Of a stretch of DNA of 64,000 nt, positions 43,540 to 52,452 are shown one piece after another. Position numbers and translations under genes: made by a program. The stretch is taken from assembly GCA_003220615.1 (NCBI GenBank), contig QHTB01000127.1, positions 33,004 through 97,003 of the forward strand, given 5' to 3'. This stretch comes from Candidatus Rokuibacteriota bacterium. Its GTDB lineage: Bacteria > Methylomirabilota > Methylomirabilia > Rokubacteriales > CSP1-6. Each line of letters starts with the position of its first letter. The stretch's first letter is position 1. The notes beneath the pieces are model-generated. The model did not search any database. It was given only the letters and a program-made list of their open reading frames with translations, and was not told the DNA's origin.

Positions 43540-46017
43540 TTAACCGACGATGGCTACGACTTCATCCGAGACCGGAAATTCTATGGCGATCGTTGCGCCT
43601 CGACCATCGGCATTGTTGTTGGCTGACATCGCGGCGTGGTGGGCGTCGGCAATGGCTCGACAGATCGAAAGACCGATCCCCGAGCCTCGCTGCTTCGTCG
43701 TTAAGAAGGGATCGAAAATCTTTTCGAGCAGGCCATCCGGGATTCCGCAGCCTGTGTCCGATATTTCAACTAACACGGTCTCCCTTCCATCATTGCGGCG
43801 AATGCGTGCTCGAACCGTGAGCTGTCCTCTGGGCGGCATAGCCTCAAGTGCATTGACGATCACGTTGAGAAATAGTTGCTCCAGTTGTGAAGCGTCACCG
43901 CGAACCGACGGCAGACGTGCAGGAAGGACGAGCTTGACGCTGATCTGAGACCGCTCAAGTTGGCCCCGAAGGAGCGCGAGGGTTTCTTCGAGCGGACGTC
44001 TCAGATCAAGATCGGTGAACGGCTTCGTTGCTGGCCGAGCAAACGTCCTGAGGCGACTCACAAGGCCGTCGATGCGCTCGATCTCCCGCGTTACGACGCT
44101 GGCGAAGTCGTTGCGGAAGTCATCTTCGGAAAAACGCTCCGGTAAGAGCTCGGCAAACGTCTTGATCGCAACCAAGGGGTTGCTGATTTCATGGGCGATG
44201 CCGGACGCTAGTGCGCCGATTGATGCAAGGCGTTCTGCTTGTTGCTTTTCACCTTCAAGGGTTTTCAGGCGAGTGAGATCGCTTAACACGGCCACCGCCC
44301 CGAGAACCGTGCCGGCGTTGTCCCGGAGGGGCGAAGTAGAGCAGATTACTGGAAGGACATCCCCGGAATGCGCCTGAATGGCTGTTTCTACTTGCGCCCT
44401 TGGTTCGCTATCCTTCAGTGTCGCTCGGAGTAGTTGGGCGATCGGTTGGGGCAAGTCGTTGAGCGAGGTTGCAGCTGGCGCTCCGTCCAGCCCGATCATC
44501 TGTGTCGCGGCGGAATTAAAAAGCGTAATAGTGCCTTCGGCATCGACGGTGACGACGGCGCTGTCGATCGTTCGAAGGATGTTTTGAACATATTCGTTGG
44601 CCAAAACTACTTGAGAGTAGAGCTGGGAATTTTTTATCGCGATGGTTGCCTGACTCATAAGTGTAGTGAGCAAATCGATATCTGTCGGAAAGTAGGGATC
44701 ACCAGACAGCCGTGGACCCAGCAGGAAGAAACCGACTAGTTGCTGATCCTCGATTATTGGGAAGGCCAGGTCAACGCGAAGCTGTGTCAAGATCATAAGA
44801 GCTTGTTGAGTCCGAATAGAGGAAGCCCGAAGTTTCCACCCATCGCGCACGATCGTTCGTTTTTCGCTCAGCAAAAGTGTGACTAGGGGAGAGCTGGCAG
44901 CGAGGGAGTCGGGTGCGCGATCGAGATCGGCGGCGCCGAGCTTTGATGTGTGGACGAGCCGCGTATATGCAGCATTCTGGGCATCGTAAAAATAGACGGT
45001 AACAAACTCGGGCCGGACAGTCTTGTTCATCGCATCGCAGGCATATTCCAAGAGAGGCCTGAGTTTGAGGATGCCAGCCATGTTTCGACTGATCTCGCGA
45101 ATTGTCTTCTGATAATCGTACGGGTTTCTGAAGAGATAGCGGTCAACCCATTTTTTTGCCGCCCGCTGAAAAGGTTGAAAGGCCACGGCGATGAGGAGTA
45201 CCAGAGATACCTCAAGTAGAAGCGGTGACTCACGCCGACTCTCGAGGAGAAGGCCGGAGCTCAACCAGAGCACGGTGGTGAAGACAGCCGCTGCAGCGCA
45301 AATCGCGACCAGGTATGCGGCACTTCGCCGAATCACGACGTGGATTCTCATGAGCCGGTGGCGGATTATTGCGTGCGCTATGGTGCCGACCATCGGGATG
45401 CTAAAAAGAGGACCATAAGGACTGAACTGAGATGAGTGAAAGAGAAGCGGAATCAGAAGATTCGTAACTGTTCCGGCGATGATGGGAAGAGAAAGGCCTA
45501 CCAAAACGTAGCGTATTTGAAGTCGCTCAACCCCCTTCAACAACGGAAGCTTTCGGTAGAGAACCAACATGCCACACGCGAGACACAGGACGAAGTACGC
45601 ACCGAAGAAGGAATGGAGATAACCGTAATGAACGGTCAGAATACCGTTCGTATTCGATGTGCTGCGCGCGATGAGTGGTGTAAGGGAGAGCAAGGCGGCG
45701 GTGGTACCGCAGACAAGAAAGAAGATTGTCGCGAGTCTGAAGGATGAGGTTTGTACCGGGAATATGCGTGCGAAGAGAAAAAACGACAGGGGTATCAGAG
45801 CTGCCGACACAAAGGCGGTTCGCGCCCAAACTATTCCCCATGGCGTTGTGGCATATGCGACCACGAGGCCATTGCTTAGTGTCCAGCCGGCGACAGCGAT
45901 CGAGAACGCGGCGAAACATTGATTCACGCGATGTGAGGGATTCTTGAGCCAGACTCCGACACCAAGGATCAGCGTTGCCGCGGTCGTCAGGAGGAGAACG
46001 ACTAAACGATCGTGCAC
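43540..46017 (-). CDS. Membrane sensor histidine kinase (7TM-GAF-PAS-HisKA-HATPase), paralogue
   Basis: An 825-residue kinase with the same layout as its neighbour: membrane sensor (1-260, ending AHAIIRHRLMRIHVVIRRS), GAF, PAS, HisKA with H609 (ASGIAHEISNPLVAIKTF) and HATPase (EISDTGCGIPDGLLEKIFDPFLTTKQRGSGIGL). Fully active motifs. It follows the ketosynthase gene by 4 bp, so the two are cotranscribed. Its whole length is in the low-GC segment. The membrane part resembles the 7TM sensor of PrsK-like kinases linked with PEP-CTERM systems, which would fit the PEP-CTERM genes at 55-56 kb, but this is only a resemblance. Confidence 0.92.
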   Translation of the reverse strand: MHDRLVVLLLTTAATLILGVGVWLKNPSHRVNQCFAAFSIAVAGWTLSNGLVVAYATTPWGIVWARTAFVSAALIPLSFFLFARIFPVQTSSFRLATIFFLVCGTTAALLSLTPLIARSTSNTNGILTVHYGYLHSFFGAYFVLCLACGMLVLYRKLPLLKGVERLQIRYVLVGLSLPIIAGTVTNLLIPLLFHSSQFSPYGPLFSIPMVGTIAHAIIRHRLMRIHVVIRRSAAYLVAICAAAAVFTTVLWLSSGLLLESRRESPLLLEVSLVLLIAVAFQPFQRAAKKWVDRYLFRNPYDYQKTIREISRNMAGILKLRPLLEYACDAMNKTVRPEFVTVYFYDAQNAAYTRLVHTSKLGAADLDRAPDSLAASSPLVTLLLSEKRTIVRDGWKLRASSIRTQQALMILTQLRVDLAFPIIEDQQLVGFFLLGPRLSGDPYFPTDIDLLTTLMSQATIAIKNSQLYSQVVLANEYVQNILRTIDSAVVTVDAEGTITLFNSAATQMIGLDGAPAATSLNDLPQPIAQLLRATLKDSEPRAQVETAIQAHSGDVLPVICSTSPLRDNAGTVLGAVAVLSDLTRLKTLEGEKQQAERLASIGALASGIAHEISNPLVAIKTFAELLPERFSEDDFRNDFASVVTREIERIDGLVSRLRTFARPATKPFTDLDLRRPLEETLALLRGQLERSQISVKLVLPARLPSVRGDASQLEQLFLNVIVNALEAMPPRGQLTVRARIRRNDGRETVLVEISDTGCGIPDGLLEKIFDPFLTTKQRGSGIGLSICRAIADAHHAAMSANNNADGRGATIAIEFPVSDEVVAIVG

Positions 46018-46021
46018 GCGC

Positions 46022-47266
46022 TCACCTGGGATGCCCCAGTACGATAACGGAGTGGGTGCCCCCCATCGCGTGCGCGTTTATCAACACGTTCTTGAGCCGG
46101 GCGACCCTTGCTAAGTTGGGGACATAATCCAAATCGCACTCGGGGTCCGGATCATCGAGATTTATCGTGGGCGGAACGACGGAGTGTTGGAGAGTGAGGC
46201 AAGCAGCTGCAACCTGCAGGGCAGACGCAGCGCCCATGGCGTGTCCGATCATCGATTTGATCGAGCTGATCGGGATGTTGTAGATACTTCGTCCAAAGAC
46301 CGTCTTGAAGGCTCGAGTCTCGACAAGATCGTAATCTGGGAGCGCGTTGCCGTGCGCGTTGATACAGTCGATCTCGCTGACGCTCAGGGATGCGTCGTCG
46401 AGAGCAGTCTTGACGGCGTCGGCGAGGGCGTGTTCGCCAGCGTCGGTTTTTATGCCGTATCCGCCTTCGTTGCCAGTGCCGAAGCCAAGCAGTTCTGCGT
46501 AGATCGTTGCGTCGCGTTCGAGGGCGCTTTCGAGAGATTCGAGAACGAAGATTGCTGCTCCTTCGCCGAGAACAATGCCATCACGTCGTTTGTCGTATGG
46601 ACGTGAGGCACTCAACCAGGGATTGTCGAAACGTGAAAGAGTGCCTGATGCACAAAACGTCGCAAAGCAGAGAGGTGAGACGGGGGCGTCAGTCGCTCCC
46701 GCCAGGACAACTTCGGCCTCCTGATCCGCAATCTGACGCCAGCCCCAGTGAACAGCATCTAATCCGGTGGAACACGCGGACGCCAGCGTTAGCGCCTGCC
46801 CGCGGAGACCGAGTTCCATCGAGACGTGGCTTGCGGCAGCATGAGACGCGTACTCCACACCCGTAGTGACGGGAATGCCGCGGACTCCACTGCGCTCAAA
46901 GCCGAGTCTTGCCCCTTCGTACACATCTCCAACACCGTTGGCCGCTGTCCCGATACAAAGTTTCAGACGATCTGATCGTGGCGCCGAGCCGTCGATTCCT
47001 GAGTCCTTCAACGCGAGCTTGGTGGCAGCTACGGCAAATTGTGCGAAGCGACCTCGGTGTCTGGTCCGGCGCGCCAGCATGAAATCCGCGGGATCGAAAT
47101 CCCGGACTTCCGCGGCGACCTTGGACGGAAAGTCAGAGGCGTCGAACGCGTGGATGTAGTCCACCGCGGACTTACCGGCGATGAGGTTCTGCCAGAAGGT
47201 TTCTTTCCCGATTCCGTTCGGGGCGACCACTCCGAGGCCAGTGATCACCACACGACGTCGAGCCAC
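46022..47266 (-). CDS. Beta-ketoacyl-ACP synthase II-like ketosynthase
   Basis: A 414-residue condensing enzyme from the GTG at 47266 (VARRRVVITGLGVVAPNGIG); GGAGG lies 5 nt upstream, so this start is preferred to the ATG at 47278. Active-site Cys C165 in SACSTGLDAVHWG, first His in INAHGN (usually NAHGT), Lys/His in IKSMIGHAMGAASAL, and the ending NAHAMGGTHSVIVLG where FabF has NSFGFGG. The triad is complete. It lacks a partnering ACP or reductase here, so it is unlikely to be the main FabF. It heads the histidine-kinase operon and may make or modify an acyl signal. Confidence 0.88.
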   Translation of the reverse strand: MARRRVVITGLGVVAPNGIGKETFWQNLIAGKSAVDYIHAFDASDFPSKVAAEVRDFDPADFMLARRTRHRGRFAQFAVAATKLALKDSGIDGSAPRSDRLKLCIGTAANGVGDVYEGARLGFERSGVRGIPVTTGVEYASHAAASHVSMELGLRGQALTLASACSTGLDAVHWGWRQIADQEAEVVLAGATDAPVSPLCFATFCASGTLSRFDNPWLSASRPYDKRRDGIVLGEGAAIFVLESLESALERDATIYAELLGFGTGNEGGYGIKTDAGEHALADAVKTALDDASLSVSEIDCINAHGNALPDYDLVETRAFKTVFGRSIYNIPISSIKSMIGHAMGAASALQVAAACLTLQHSVVPPTINLDDPDPECDLDYVPNLARVARLKNVLINAHAMGGTHSVIVLGHPR

Positions 47267-47339
47267 CCACACCTCCATGTGTCGGGGTGCCGCACGTCCA
47301 AATCGTGGTCGCTGTTAGAATAAGTGAACCGATTGCGCC

Positions 47340-48158
47340 ATGTCCAGGTACCCGTTGGACCGTCGACAATTTCTGACACTCACCCTGAAGCTCTTCCTGG
47401 CGCCGCTGCTCGTCAACACCGCCCCCTGGCGCGCGCACGCCGGCCCCGAGACGCGGCGCACGGCGTACGACGTCGACGTCGGAGTGCTCTGGGACGCGAT
47501 GACGTTCCACCTGCCGGGCGCCCTGGAGGAGGCGGTCGATCGAGCCGCCGGCCGCTACGAGATCAAGGCCGTCGGGCAGGGCTCGAAGATCCAGAACCGT
47601 GTCGAGTCCCGGGGCATGCTCGTGGACGGCCGCTGGGCACCGCTCGAGGCCACGTCGTGGTTCCTGGTGGCCGGGCGCGAGACGCGCTCGCAGACGCTCT
47701 ACGACTACGATCGGCGCCGTATCGAGTACCACTTCAAGGGGGAGACCTTCTTCCTGCGACGGCTCCGGGTGGCCGACGACGTGCTGACGATTCCTCCCGG
47801 GCTCCACGTCGACGACGTCATCACCACGGTGCTGAACTACGCCGACGGCCGGTGGCCTCCCCAGCCCGACGGCAGCTATCAGACGCACGTCGTGCGTCGG
47901 CAGCGGCCCGAGAAGGAGGGGCCCGACGACGTCTCCCAGGCGTACCGTGCCGAGATCGTTCCGCTGGCGATGAAGGTCGCGTCCGAGCCCGAGACCGGGA
48001 AGGCCGCGGCCAGTCTCGACCTCACGCGCTTCTCGTCGTGGGCGAAGGAGCGACAGCCCGCCCGCGTCATCTTCGGCCCCGATCGCCGCCCGGAGAGCAT
48101 CACCGCCTCGCTCATCCTCGGCACGTCGATCACGATTCGCTTCCGGGGCCACGCGTAG
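47340..48158 (+). CDS. DUF3108-like exported protein
   Basis: A 272-residue protein. The N-terminus (SRYPLDRRQFLTLTLKLFL) has a twin-arginine-like motif and hydrophobic core, then AHAG as possible cleavage site. The rest is beta-rich (AYDVDVGVLWDAMTFHLPGALEEAVDRAAGRYEIKAVGQ, YDYDRRRIEYHFKGETFFLRRLRVADDVLTIPPGLHVDDVITTVL), matching the DUF3108 type as I recall it. Function unknown; family members are periplasmic. A TAGAAT -10-like box lies at 47316-47321. It shares one base with the next gene's GTG. Confidence 0.7.
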   Translation: MSRYPLDRRQFLTLTLKLFLAPLLVNTAPWRAHAGPETRRTAYDVDVGVLWDAMTFHLPGALEEAVDRAAGRYEIKAVGQGSKIQNRVESRGMLVDGRWAPLEATSWFLVAGRETRSQTLYDYDRRRIEYHFKGETFFLRRLRVADDVLTIPPGLHVDDVITTVLNYADGRWPPQPDGSYQTHVVRRQRPEKEGPDDVSQAYRAEIVPLAMKVASEPETGKAAASLDLTRFSSWAKERQPARVIFGPDRRPESITASLILGTSITIRFRGHA

Positions 48159-49177
48159 TGGAGCCAGGCGTCGTTGGGCCAGGCGGGGCGGGGCCAGGCG
48201 TCGTCGGACCAGGCGGAGCGCAGCCAGGCGTCGCGCACGACCTCGTCACGCTCGGCGAGGTGCTGTTGCGGCTCGCCGTCCCGTCGCCGGCCCGCTTCGA
48301 AACGGCGCGCACGCTGGACGTTCAGATCGGCGGCGCCGAGGCGAACGTCGCCGCCGCGTGCGCACGCCTCGGGATGCGCGTGGCCTGGATCTCGGCGCTC
48401 CCGGCCAACCCGTGGGGCGAGCGCGTGCGGCGCGAGCTGGCCGGCCACGGCGTCGACTGCGCCCACGTGCGACTGACGGACGGCGCTCGCCTGGGCGCCT
48501 ACTTCCTCGAGTACGGCGTGGCGCCGCGGCCGATCCGGGTGCTCTACGACCGCCGTGATTCGGCATTCGCGCGACTGACGCCGGCCGAGGTGGACTGGAC
48601 CACCGTGCGGCAGGCCCGCCTCGTCCACCTCACGGGCATCACGCCGGCGCTCAGCGCCAGCGCCCGCGCCCTCAGCGAGCGCGCGCTCGCCGAGGCGGCG
48701 GCCGTGTCCTTCGACCTGAACTACCGGGCCGCCCTCTGGTCGCCGTCCGACGCTCGCGCCTATGCCGAGACCGTCCTCCCGCGCGCCCGCTTCGTCTTCA
48801 CCGGCCTCGAAGAGGCGCGGACGGTCTTCGGCCTCGACGGCCCTGCGGAGCGCATCGTCGAGGCGCTCTCGCGCCAGGCCCCGAAGGCCACGGTCAGCCT
48901 CTTGATGGGCGAGGACGGCTCGGTGACGTTCGACGGCGGCCGCATCGTCCGGCCGCGCCGCCGGCCGCGTGTCGAGGTGGTGGATCCCATCGGCGCCGGC
49001 GACGCGTACGTCGCGGGCTTTCTGTGGGCGGCCCAGCGCGGCGCCGATCTCGAGGAGACGGTGGACACGGCGACGGCGGTCGCCGCGCTGAAGTGCTCGA
49101 TCTGGGGCGACATCGCCGTGATCACGCCGCGGGACGTGGACGACGTGCTGGCCGGCGGTCCAGGCGTTCGCCGGTGA
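48158..49177 (+). CDS. PfkB family carbohydrate kinase (KDG kinase-like)
   Basis: A 339-residue sugar kinase from the GTG overlapping the upstream TAG. VTLGEVLLRLAVP, QIGGAEANVAAACARLGM and the anion-hole motif VVDPIGAGDAYVAGFLWA (catalytic Asp) are all present; the arrangement resembles 2-keto-3-deoxygluconate kinases. The first 28 residues are Gly/Pro/Val repeats (EPGVVGPGGAGPGVVGPGGA) encoded by a 30-nt tandem repeat and are not part of the usual fold. Confidence 0.88.
   Translation: MEPGVVGPGGAGPGVVGPGGAQPGVAHDLVTLGEVLLRLAVPSPARFETARTLDVQIGGAEANVAAACARLGMRVAWISALPANPWGERVRRELAGHGVDCAHVRLTDGARLGAYFLEYGVAPRPIRVLYDRRDSAFARLTPAEVDWTTVRQARLVHLTGITPALSASARALSERALAEAAAVSFDLNYRAALWSPSDARAYAETVLPRARFVFTGLEEARTVFGLDGPAERIVEALSRQAPKATVSLLMGEDGSVTFDGGRIVRPRRRPRVEVVDPIGAGDAYVAGFLWAAQRGADLEETVDTATAVAALKCSIWGDIAVITPRDVDDVLAGGPGVRR
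48164..48235 (+). repeat. 30-nt imperfect tandem repeat, 2.4 copies
   Basis: Copies begin CCAGGCGTCG at 48164, 48194 and 48224 (last partial). It is read in frame at the start of the PfkB gene as PGVVGPGGAG/Q, adding an N-terminal extension. Confidence 0.75.
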
Positions 49178-51456
49178 GCGCCATCGCGAGCGTCCGCGTC
49201 CCAGGGCTGGACGCCCGCGCCCAGGTCTGGCGCGATCCCCAGGGCATCCCGCACGCCCGAGCAGAATCCAGTTACGACGCGTTCGTCGCCCAGGGCTTCG
49301 TGCACGCGCAGGACCGGCTGTTCCAGATGGATTACGACCGGCGGCGCGCGTACGGCCGCTGGGCCGAGCTGGCCGGGGCGGGTGCCGTCGCTCAGGACGT
49401 TCAGATGCGTCGGTTCCGCCTGGCCGCGAGCGCCCGGGCGGACTACGCGGCGCTCGACGCCGAGACGCGAGCGATGGTCGACGCCTACGCCAGAGGAGTC
49501 AACGCGTTCATCGCGACGATGAGTGAGCCGCCGATGGAATACGGACTCCTCGGCACCCGACCCGAGCGGTGGGATCCGTGGGACGCCTGCGCCGTCTTCA
49601 AGGTCCGCCACGTCTTGATGGGCACGTGGCAGCTCAAGGTGTGGCGCGGCCGCCTGCTCCGCCATCTCGGCGCCGAGATGACGGCGCGCCTGTGCCCGGG
49701 AACCCAGCCCAATCCGATGCTGATCATCCCGCCCGGCGTGGAGTACGACGACGGCGTGACCGATGGCTTCGCGGCGTTGCAGTCCTGCGAGGCGGCTCTG
49801 ACCGCGATGACCGAGTGGGACATGGGCAGCAATAGCTGGGTGGTCGCGGGCAGCCGGACCGCGTCGGGCCGGCCGCTTCTCGCCGGCGATCCTCACCGTG
49901 CGCTCGACGTGCCGAACGTGTACTACCAGAACCATCTCGCGTGCCCGGACTTCGACGTCATCGGGCTGTCCTTCGCCGGCGTTCCCGGGTTCCCGCACTT
50001 CGGCCACAACGCCTCGGTCGCGTGGTGCGTCACCCACGCCAATGCCGATTATCAGGACGTCTTCATCGAGCGCTTCGACGGCAATGGGCGCTACGAGTTC
50101 CGCGGAGAGTGGCGGCCGGTCGAGGCCTGGCGCGAGACGATCGGTGTCCGCGGCGCGGCGCCCGTCACGATCGATCTGGCCGCGACTCATCACGGCCCCA
50201 TCGTGCTCGGGGACCCGAAGACGGGTTACGCGCTCGCCCTGCGCTACACGGCCACGTATGAAGCCAATCCCACCTTCCGAGCCCTGCTCCCCATGCTGCG
50301 CGCGCGCTCGGCGGACGAGCTCGAGGCGGCCATGCGGCCGTGGGTCGATCCTGGCAACAACTTCGTCTTCGCCGACGTCCACGGCGCCATCGGCTACCGG
50401 ACGCGCGGCCGCGTGCCCATCCGGAACGCGGCCAACGCATGGGTGCCGGTGCCCGGCTGGGACGGCGCCCACGAGTGGCAGGGGAACATCCCGTTCGAGG
50501 AGATGCCGGCGATGCGCAACCCGGCCACCGGCTGGATCGCGACGGCGAACAGCCGGATCATCGGGCGCGACACCCGTCACTACATCGGGCTCGACTTCGC
50601 CCCTGACTTTCGCACGCGCCGGCTCGTCGAGCGCCTGCGCGACCTCAAGAGCGCCACGGTCGAGGACATGGCGGCGATCCACGCCGACCGCGTCTCCGTT
50701 CCGGCGCGTGAGCTCATCGAGATCCTGGCCCGCGTCCGGCCGTCCGACGCGGCGTCGCGCGAGGCGCTGGATCTCCTCCTCGCGTGGGACGGCGTGATGG
50801 ATCGCGACGCCGTCGCGCCGCTCGTCTACAGCGCGTTCCGCGAGCGCGTGATGCGGAGCCTCCTGACCCCGATCCTCGGCCCACTCGCCGGCGAGGCGTT
50901 CGGCGGCGCGCCGCGCGGCGCGGTGGCGCACATGGCCCGGCTCCGCGCCCGCCTGGGCGAGATGATCCGCCGCGACGATCGCATGCTGCTCCCGGCTGGT
51001 ACCGACTGGCCGACGGCGCTCGCGCGCGCGCTGGCCGAGGCCGTCGCGGACCTTCGCTCGAAGCTCGGCGACGATCTCGCGTCCTGGCGCTGGGGGCGGG
51101 TGCACACGACCAGGCCGGAGCATCCGCTTTCGAGCGCACTGCCCGGAGCCGCCACCCGCTTGAACCCACCGCGCGTCGCCATGGGGGGCGACGCCGAGAC
51201 GGTGCAGGCCGCGGCATTCATCGCGGGCGCCGGCTACACGGTGACGAACACGTCGGTGGCGCGCTACGTGTTCGACCTCGGCGACTGGGAGCGGAGCGCC
51301 TGGGTCGTGCCGCTCGGAGCCTCCGGCGATCCGCGCAGCCCCCACTACGCCGACCAGCTCGAAGCGTGGAGCGAGGCGCGGCTGTTGCCGATGCGCTACG
51401 GGTGGTCGCGCATCCGCGACGAGGCCGAGACGCACCAGGCGCTCGAGCCCGCATGA
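49174..51456 (+). CDS. Penicillin acylase family protein
   Basis: A 760-residue Ntn hydrolase. The autoprocessing nucleophile is S221 in MGSNSWVVAGSRTASGRPLLAGDPH, with FAGVPGFPHFGHNASVAWCVTHANADYQD following, the standard start of the beta chain. The alpha part begins RDPQGIPHARAESSYDAFVAQGFVHAQDRLFQMD. Such enzymes hydrolyse amide bonds of acylated amines (beta-lactams, acyl-homoserine lactones). No signal peptide is visible, so a cytoplasmic location is possible, which is unusual. GTGA overlap with the PfkB gene; ATGA overlap with tag. Confidence 0.93.
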   Translation: MSAIASVRVPGLDARAQVWRDPQGIPHARAESSYDAFVAQGFVHAQDRLFQMDYDRRRAYGRWAELAGAGAVAQDVQMRRFRLAASARADYAALDAETRAMVDAYARGVNAFIATMSEPPMEYGLLGTRPERWDPWDACAVFKVRHVLMGTWQLKVWRGRLLRHLGAEMTARLCPGTQPNPMLIIPPGVEYDDGVTDGFAALQSCEAALTAMTEWDMGSNSWVVAGSRTASGRPLLAGDPHRALDVPNVYYQNHLACPDFDVIGLSFAGVPGFPHFGHNASVAWCVTHANADYQDVFIERFDGNGRYEFRGEWRPVEAWRETIGVRGAAPVTIDLAATHHGPIVLGDPKTGYALALRYTATYEANPTFRALLPMLRARSADELEAAMRPWVDPGNNFVFADVHGAIGYRTRGRVPIRNAANAWVPVPGWDGAHEWQGNIPFEEMPAMRNPATGWIATANSRIIGRDTRHYIGLDFAPDFRTRRLVERLRDLKSATVEDMAAIHADRVSVPARELIEILARVRPSDAASREALDLLLAWDGVMDRDAVAPLVYSAFRERVMRSLLTPILGPLAGEAFGGAPRGAVAHMARLRARLGEMIRRDDRMLLPAGTDWPTALARALAEAVADLRSKLGDDLASWRWGRVHTTRPEHPLSSALPGAATRLNPPRVAMGGDAETVQAAAFIAGAGYTVTNTSVARYVFDLGDWERSAWVVPLGASGDPRSPHYADQLEAWSEARLLPMRYGWSRIRDEAETHQALEPA

Positions 51457-51971
51457 CCACGCGTGCCGACGTGCCCGCCAACCGGCGGCGCTGCCGCTGG
51501 GCGAAGAGCCCGCTCGACATCCGCTATCACGATCGCGAGTGGGGCGTGCCCGTGCACGACGACCGGCGACTCTTCGAGTGCCTGATCCTCGAGGGCGCGC
51601 AAGCGGGGTTGTCCTGGTCGACCATCCTCCGGAAGCGCCCGGCCTATCGGAAGGCCTTCGACAACTTCGACGCCAGGAAGATCGCGCGCTACTCGCCGGC
51701 GAAGGTTCGCCGTCTGCTCGCCGATGCCGGCATCGTGAGGCACCGCGGCAAGATCGAGGCGACGATCGCCAATGCCCGCGCCTTTCTCGCCGCGCGCGGC
51801 GAGCACGGCACGTTCGATCGCTACGTCAGGTCGTTCGCGACACCGGAGGCGATGAGCAAGGACCTCATCAAGCGCGGCTTCAGGTTCGTGGGGCCGACGA
51901 TCTGCGAGGCCTTCATGCAGGCCATCGGCATGATCGACGCCCACGAGGCTACGTGCTTTCGGCGGCGGTGA
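51453..51971 (+). CDS. tag: DNA-3-methyladenine glycosylase I
   Basis: A 172-residue base-excision repair enzyme removing 3-methyladenine. The family pattern is complete: RCRWAKSPLDIRYHDREWGVPVHDDRRLFECLILEGAQAGLSW, TILRKRPAYRKAFDNFD, then GFRFVGPTICEAFMQAIGM and the ending DAHEATC. The first Cys and His and the last His and Cys form its zinc site. Overlaps the YbaK gene convergently by 23 bp. Confidence 0.95.
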   Translation: MTTRADVPANRRRCRWAKSPLDIRYHDREWGVPVHDDRRLFECLILEGAQAGLSWSTILRKRPAYRKAFDNFDARKIARYSPAKVRRLLADAGIVRHRGKIEATIANARAFLAARGEHGTFDRYVRSFATPEAMSKDLIKRGFRFVGPTICEAFMQAIGMIDAHEATCFRRR

Positions 51972-52452
51972 GGCTCAGCCCGGGCACGATAGACGCGCCG
52001 GGCAGCCGGCGGAAGACCTCGGGCGAGGTTCGGATCTTGGTGGAGCGGCTGCCCCCGCCGAGGATCAGCCAGTCGAGCGCCATGAGCTCGTCGTCGACGT
52101 AGATCGCCAGGTCGGCGGGCAGCGCGAACACCGTGACGCCGCCGATCATCATGCCGGTCAGCGCCTTCGTCTCGTCAGCGGTGGCGAACGAGACCTTCGA
52201 GACCGCCATCAGCCTCCGCACCACGTGGTTCACGTCGAGCCGTCGCGTGCCTTGCACGACGCACGCCGCGTATTGCCGGGGTTCCTTCTTCGACGCCACG
52301 ATGATGGTGTTCGCGGAGTGCTCGAGCGGGACGCCGTACTTCTCGCAGAACGCGGCGGTGTCGGCGAAGCTGGGGTCGATGGTGACGACGTCGTGAGGGA
52401 CGCCGAGGCCCAGGAGGACCTCGGCGACCCGCTGGTCGATCGCCTCCGTCAT
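51949..52452 (-). CDS. YbaK/ProX-type aminoacyl-tRNA deacylase
   Basis: A 167-residue protein of the YbaK/prolyl-tRNA editing family (HSANTIIVASKKEPRQYAACVVQGTRRLDV, SKVSFATADETKALTGMMIGGVTVFALP, IYVDDELMALDWLILGGGSRSTKIRTSPEVF). It removes mischarged amino acids from tRNA. The gene overlaps the end of tag and shares ATGA with the VOC gene upstream. Confidence 0.88.
   Translation of the reverse strand: MTEAIDQRVAEVLLGLGVPHDVVTIDPSFADTAAFCEKYGVPLEHSANTIIVASKKEPRQYAACVVQGTRRLDVNHVVRRLMAVSKVSFATADETKALTGMMIGGVTVFALPADLAIYVDDELMALDWLILGGGSRSTKIRTSPEVFRRLPGASIVPGLSLTAAEST

Larger units (their letters stand above)
42110..47300. other. Lower-GC segment (probable horizontal acquisition)
   Basis: Hand counts of single 60-base lines give about 48-60% GC here against about 70% just before 42,100. 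The segment covers the 5' half of one kinase gene, a second kinase and the ketosynthase; both sides return to high GC. The right edge falls in the 47,280-47,340 intergenic gap, the left edge within a coding region. Confidence 0.7.

Noticed and set aside
48760..51435. 891-codon minus-strand open frame opposite the penicillin acylase
   Set aside because: Low-complexity basic composition with no domain; the opposite strand has an intact Ntn hydrolase.
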